A DNA stretch of 29,789 nt from a virus, in the IMG/VR virus record IMGVR_UViG_3300027969_000315, positions 1-29,789 of that record; one strand, 5' to 3'. Within the stretch, counting starts at the first letter, position 1, and the number at the start of each line of letters is the position of its first letter. The position numbers were made by a program, and so were the translations under genes. The notes below the pieces were generated by a model. The model worked only from the letters and a program-made list of their open reading frames with translations. It was not told where the DNA came from and ran no database searches. Below are positions 27,927 through 29,789 of the stretch, one piece after another.

Positions 27927-28760
27927 GATATAACCTCCATCATCTAAATAATTTCCATTAACAAATGCATCCAATGAGAATGTTCGTTGTTGTGTTCTGC
28001 TATAAATTGGCATTAATTGAATTGTCATTGTGCTTTTTACAGGAGCATAACTAATTTTGCCGCCAAATCTGTTTTGGCCGTCTACATCTGTAATACCACC
28101 TACTTCAACAGAAATATAATCAACGTCTTTTGGTAAGTCCATAGTAAATGTTTTAACCACTACAGGAACATTGTTAAAAACATATGAACCGTACCCGTTT
28201 AATCGAACAACAGGTGGGGGTTGACCTGCGTCTGTTGAATCACCAAACGACATTTTTGTTACAGATCGCAAGTAGTGAGTGGCAGCAACCCAATATGCCG
28301 CATCAACACTATTTTCGCAGTAAAAGTCAGCAGTAATACTAATTGTTTCAACTCTGCTGTTCTCATAGGCCATAAAAGTATAATTATTATGTGTGGTGTC
28401 AAGAGAATTATAAGTTGCCGAGTGTGTTAAATTAACTTGTGGCGTAAAAGGAAAAATCAAACTGTTTCCCGAATCTACTAAAGGTGCTAATATTGGACTA
28501 GCCAGGTATGCTGGGTTGTTTGTTGGCAAACTTAATTTTACTCGCCAGTCTGTAGCACCTGCAGAAAACGTTACGGCGCCAGGAATTTGTCCTAAAGGAG
28601 CTTCACTGCCGCCAAACATTGGACCTTTAAATCCGTTAATAAGTGCCGCACCTATTGCAACTCCGCCTGCTATCTTGGCTAACTTGCTATTTCCTGTAGC
28701 GGCGGCAATTCCTGCAATACCCGTTGCTGTGGTTGCAAAACTATTTAAATCGTTGGCCAT
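27924..28760 (-). CDS. Baseplate tail-tube cap/initiator, gp48/gp54-like (278 aa)
   Basis: In T4, gp48 (364 aa) and gp54 (320 aa) sit on the hub and start tube polymerisation; this protein matches the tube-fold type used for both. Evidence is the segment TDWRVKLSLP, then IFPFTPQVNLTHSATYNSLD, FMAYENSRVETISITADFYC, HYLRSVTKMSFGD and MDLPKDVDYISVEV, a pattern shared with the gp48-type tube cap of cyanophages. Residues about 10-47 are rich in Gly, Ala and Ile (GIAGIAAATGN, AGGVAIGAALING) and look like a hydrophobic helical hairpin, unusual for a tube protein and worth separate attention. It is the first gene of the leftward late unit, behind ATAAATA at 28783-28789, with SD GGAG (28771-28774) 10 bases before the ATG. 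Whether it is gp48 or gp54 cannot be settled from this window. Confidence 0.82.
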   Translation of the reverse strand: MANDLNSFATTATGIAGIAAATGNSKLAKIAGGVAIGAALINGFKGPMFGGSEAPLGQIPGAVTFSAGATDWRVKLSLPTNNPAYLASPILAPLVDSGNSLIFPFTPQVNLTHSATYNSLDTTHNNYTFMAYENSRVETISITADFYCENSVDAAYWVAATHYLRSVTKMSFGDSTDAGQPPPVVRLNGYGSYVFNNVPVVVKTFTMDLPKDVDYISVEVGGITDVDGQNRFGGKISYAPVKSTMTIQLMPIYSRTQQRTFSLDAFVNGNYLDDGGYI

Positions 28761-28782
28761 ATTTGGTAATCTCCGTCAGTAG

Positions 28783-28789
28783 TATTTAT
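28783..28789 (-). promoter_or_regulatory. T4-type late promoter (ATAAATA) for the tube cap-gp53-hub-gp5 genes
   Basis: The minus strand reads CAATAAATACTACTGACGG. ATAAATACTACT fits the extended T4 late consensus. It ends 23 bases before the ATG, leaving a predicted leader of about 17 bases that holds the SD. Base 28789 is also the first base of the -35 box of the oppositely oriented gp55 promoter. Confidence 0.75.
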
Positions 28790-28817
28790 TGACTTTATTA
28801 ACTGCTGATATTATAAT
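28789..28817 (+). promoter_or_regulatory. Sigma70-type promoter for gp55
   Basis: TTGACT (28789-28794), a 17-base spacer and TATAAT (28812-28817): 11 of 12 consensus bases at ideal spacing. The predicted start is near 28824, giving a leader of about 17 bases. Host sigma70 holoenzyme should read it without phage factors, as suits a gene needed before late transcription. No MotA-like box was noticed. Confidence 0.82.
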
Positions 28818-28823
28818 GTACAT

Positions 28824-28829
28824 GAGGAG
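28824..28829 (+). promoter_or_regulatory. Ribosome binding site of gp55
   Basis: GAGGAG ends 11 bases before the ATG at 28841. It excludes the out-of-frame ATG at 28822, which overlaps it and would lie upstream of the predicted transcript start. The predicted leader therefore begins essentially at this site. Confidence 0.65.
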
Positions 28830-28840
28830 TCATAAGAACA

Positions 28841-29704
28841 ATGAAAAAAGTAAACTACCTAAATAACAAAGACTTGTTATTAGAAATACATAGAAGTAAA
28901 AACAGTTACTCCAGCTATACAAAACCCGAATATCATCAATACGATCTTATTCTGCCTAGCATAGAAAAGATTAACATTCGAACTATTGCAGAAGCCAAAC
29001 GAGTTCGAGCAAAAAGACTTGGACAACAGGCGTTTGAAGCGGCAAAAGCCGTCAACCCCAAATGCAAGGCCGCTGAATTTGAAGTAGATTATAAAACTAT
29101 CGAAAAGCCCGATGTGGTCTTTCGAATTATGACTTATGATCATATACCGTTAGAGCCGGGACGTAAACGCACACCAAAGACCCTAGCTGATCACAGAGAA
29201 AAAGTTAACTTTCCAGCTTTCCAACATTGGAAGTTTGACGAAAATGACGAGCTTGTTTGCGTTGGCAAAAGTCATTGGAAAGGTCCTATGAAGACTGGTA
29301 AGTTTTGCAAGGATCACGGGCAGGTTACTAATACGCTGGCTCGAATGTATATCAAGTTATGTGAACGATATGCGACCCGTGGCAACGTTCGTGGCTACAC
29401 TTACAATGATGAAATGAAAGGTCAGGCTATTTTACAGCTGACTCAGATTGGTCTACAGTTTGATGAATCTAAATCAGATAATCCCTTTGCCTATTTTACT
29501 GCGGCGGTGACTAACAGTTTTGTTCGAGTAATCAATATTGAAAAGAAAATGCAAAACATTCGAGATGATATTTTAGAAATGAACGGAATGAATCCAAGTT
29601 ATACCAGAATGATCAATGCAGAGTATGCCAGTGCGGCAAAACGTGATGCAGATTCCACTACGGTTGTGCCTGTTGGTGATATTGAAGTTGACCCTGCAGA
29701 GTAA
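28841..29704 (+). CDS. 55: Late-transcription sigma factor gp55 with a large insertion (287 aa)
   Basis: gp55 replaces the host sigma factor on RNA polymerase and recognises the late -10 element. Residues 3-22 (KVNYLNNKDLLLEIHRSK) match the YVNNKELLQAI start of T4 gp55. From about residue 166 the match resumes: MYIKLCERYATRGNVRGYT, YNDEMKGQAILQL, QFDESKSDNPFAYFTAAV and FVRVINIEKKMQNIRDDIL, the sigma region 2 that binds the polymerase clamp and the -10 DNA (T4 has NPHAYITQACFNAFVQRI in the same place). T4 gp55 has about 30 residues between these blocks; here there are about 145, basic and with two Cys and several His. The C-terminus (PVGDIEVDPAE) is acidic but lacks the bulky hydrophobic residues of T4's sliding-clamp-binding end (FLYE). 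The gene is divergent from the tail operon and has its own sigma70 promoter. Confidence 0.93.
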   Translation: MKKVNYLNNKDLLLEIHRSKNSYSSYTKPEYHQYDLILPSIEKINIRTIAEAKRVRAKRLGQQAFEAAKAVNPKCKAAEFEVDYKTIEKPDVVFRIMTYDHIPLEPGRKRTPKTLADHREKVNFPAFQHWKFDENDELVCVGKSHWKGPMKTGKFCKDHGQVTNTLARMYIKLCERYATRGNVRGYTYNDEMKGQAILQLTQIGLQFDESKSDNPFAYFTAAVTNSFVRVINIEKKMQNIRDDILEMNGMNPSYTRMINAEYASAAKRDADSTTVVPVGDIEVDPAE

Positions 29705-29717
29705 CTTCTGCTATAAT
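29688..29717 (+). promoter_or_regulatory. Sigma70-type promoter for the gp47-like gene
   Basis: TTGACC (29688-29693), an 18-base spacer and TATAAT (29712-29717). The -35 box is within the last codons of gp55 and the -10 box lies just after its stop. The predicted start near 29724 falls at the SD AAAGGA (29724-29729). No terminator is visible after gp55, so gp47 could also be read through from the gp55 promoter. Confidence 0.65.
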
Positions 29718-29735
29718 AGTCTAAAAGGACAATGA

Positions 29736-29789
29736 ATGTTTAAAAAAGTAGCCTGTTTCACTGACATACACTTTGGATTAAAATCAAAT
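29736..29789 (+). CDS. 47: Metallophosphoesterase, probable recombination nuclease subunit gp47 (N-terminal fragment)
   Basis: Eighteen codons before the window ends: MFKKVACFTDIHFGLKSN. The D-x-H-x-G motif (DIHFG) right after a hydrophobic strand is motif I of calcineurin-like phosphoesterases and occupies the same place as DWHLG in T4 gp47 (SbcD/Mre11 family), the nuclease partner of gp46 in recombination-dependent replication and host DNA breakdown. gp55 followed by gp47 and gp46 is the order in related marine phages. The start is set by SD AAAGGA 6 bases upstream; the ATG at 29732 is closer to the SD and reads only three codons. Another phosphoesterase cannot be excluded from so short a piece. 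Confidence 0.78.
   Translation, partial: MFKKVACFTDIHFGLKSN

Noticed and set aside
28822-28866. Short frame starting at the ATG before gp55 (14 codons)
   Set aside because: The ATG overlaps the gp55 SD and lies upstream of the predicted transcript start; no SD of its own.
28880-29143. 87-codon minus-strand frame opposite gp55
   Set aside because: Antisense to the gp55 insertion and with no initiation signal.
29732-29743. ATG four bases before the gp47-like start
   Set aside because: It reads three codons then stops, and is only two bases from the SD.
29736-29750. Run TTTAAAAAAG as a possible frameshift site in the gp47-like start
   Set aside because: The run is out of phase for the X-XXY-YYZ slippery pattern, and the zero frame already encodes the DIHFG motif.
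1-29789. tRNA genes, CRISPR arrays, insertion sequences, integrase or att sites
   Set aside because: None was recognised by eye; nearly every base belongs to a tail or transcription gene.

Overview
The window is a tail/baseplate module of an AT-rich T4-like myovirus. The gene set (gp48/54-type tube cap, gp53, fused hub, gp5-type spike, gp25, gp6, a giant structural protein, collar-domain fibres, late sigma factor gp55, start of a gp47-like nuclease) and the wording of its conserved blocks resemble the marine/freshwater cyanophage-pelagiphage branch more than T4 itself. No host gene, integrase, att site, tRNA or CRISPR array was seen, so the host cannot be named and a lytic phage (or phage contig) is the simplest reading.

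Layout. Bases 1-28760 are read entirely on the minus strand, in the order (transcription direction, right to left): tube cap (28760-27924), gp53 wedge (27924-27628), 1009-aa hub carrying an N-terminal lysozyme-like domain (27626-24597), gp5-type spike without a lysozyme domain (24593-23016), gp25 (23007-22564), gp6 (22513-19079), a 5260-residue structural giant that fills more than half the window (19064-3282), a 204-aa conserved structural protein (3240-2626), an 815-aa collar-domain fibre (2623-176) and the first 58 codons of a paralogous fibre (176-1). Genes abut or overlap by 1 to 50 bases; no gene-free stretch exceeds about 90 bases. Bases 28841-29704 on the plus strand encode gp55, followed by the start of a metallophosphoesterase (gp47-like) at 29736.

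Regulation visible in the sequence. Four copies of ATAAATA, the core of the T4 late promoter, lie just upstream of the tube-cap, gp25, gp6 and 204-aa genes and divide the minus strand into four late transcription starts. The sigma factor expected to read them, gp55, is encoded divergently at the right end and has its own near-perfect sigma70-type promoter (TTGACT, 17 bases, TATAAT), whose -35 box shares a base with the tube-cap late promoter. The gp47-like gene has a second sigma70-type promoter inside the end of gp55. One late promoter overlaps the gp5 stop codon and would start gp25 mRNA at its AUG.

How the parts work together. The spike, hub, gp25, gp6 and gp53 form the baseplate hub and wedges; the tube cap joins the hub to the tail tube; the giant and the 204-aa protein are expected to build the baseplate periphery; the collar-domain fibre and its paralogue are likely host-recognition appendages. 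The most unusual points are the giant protein's mosaic of repeats (a putative seven-bladed FG-GAP-like propeller, repeated VNG/DY beta domains, GxGY repeats, a coiled coil, an IPT/TIG domain), the relocation of the lysozyme from the spike to the hub, and a gp55 with a large insertion and without a recognisable T4-like clamp-binding tail.
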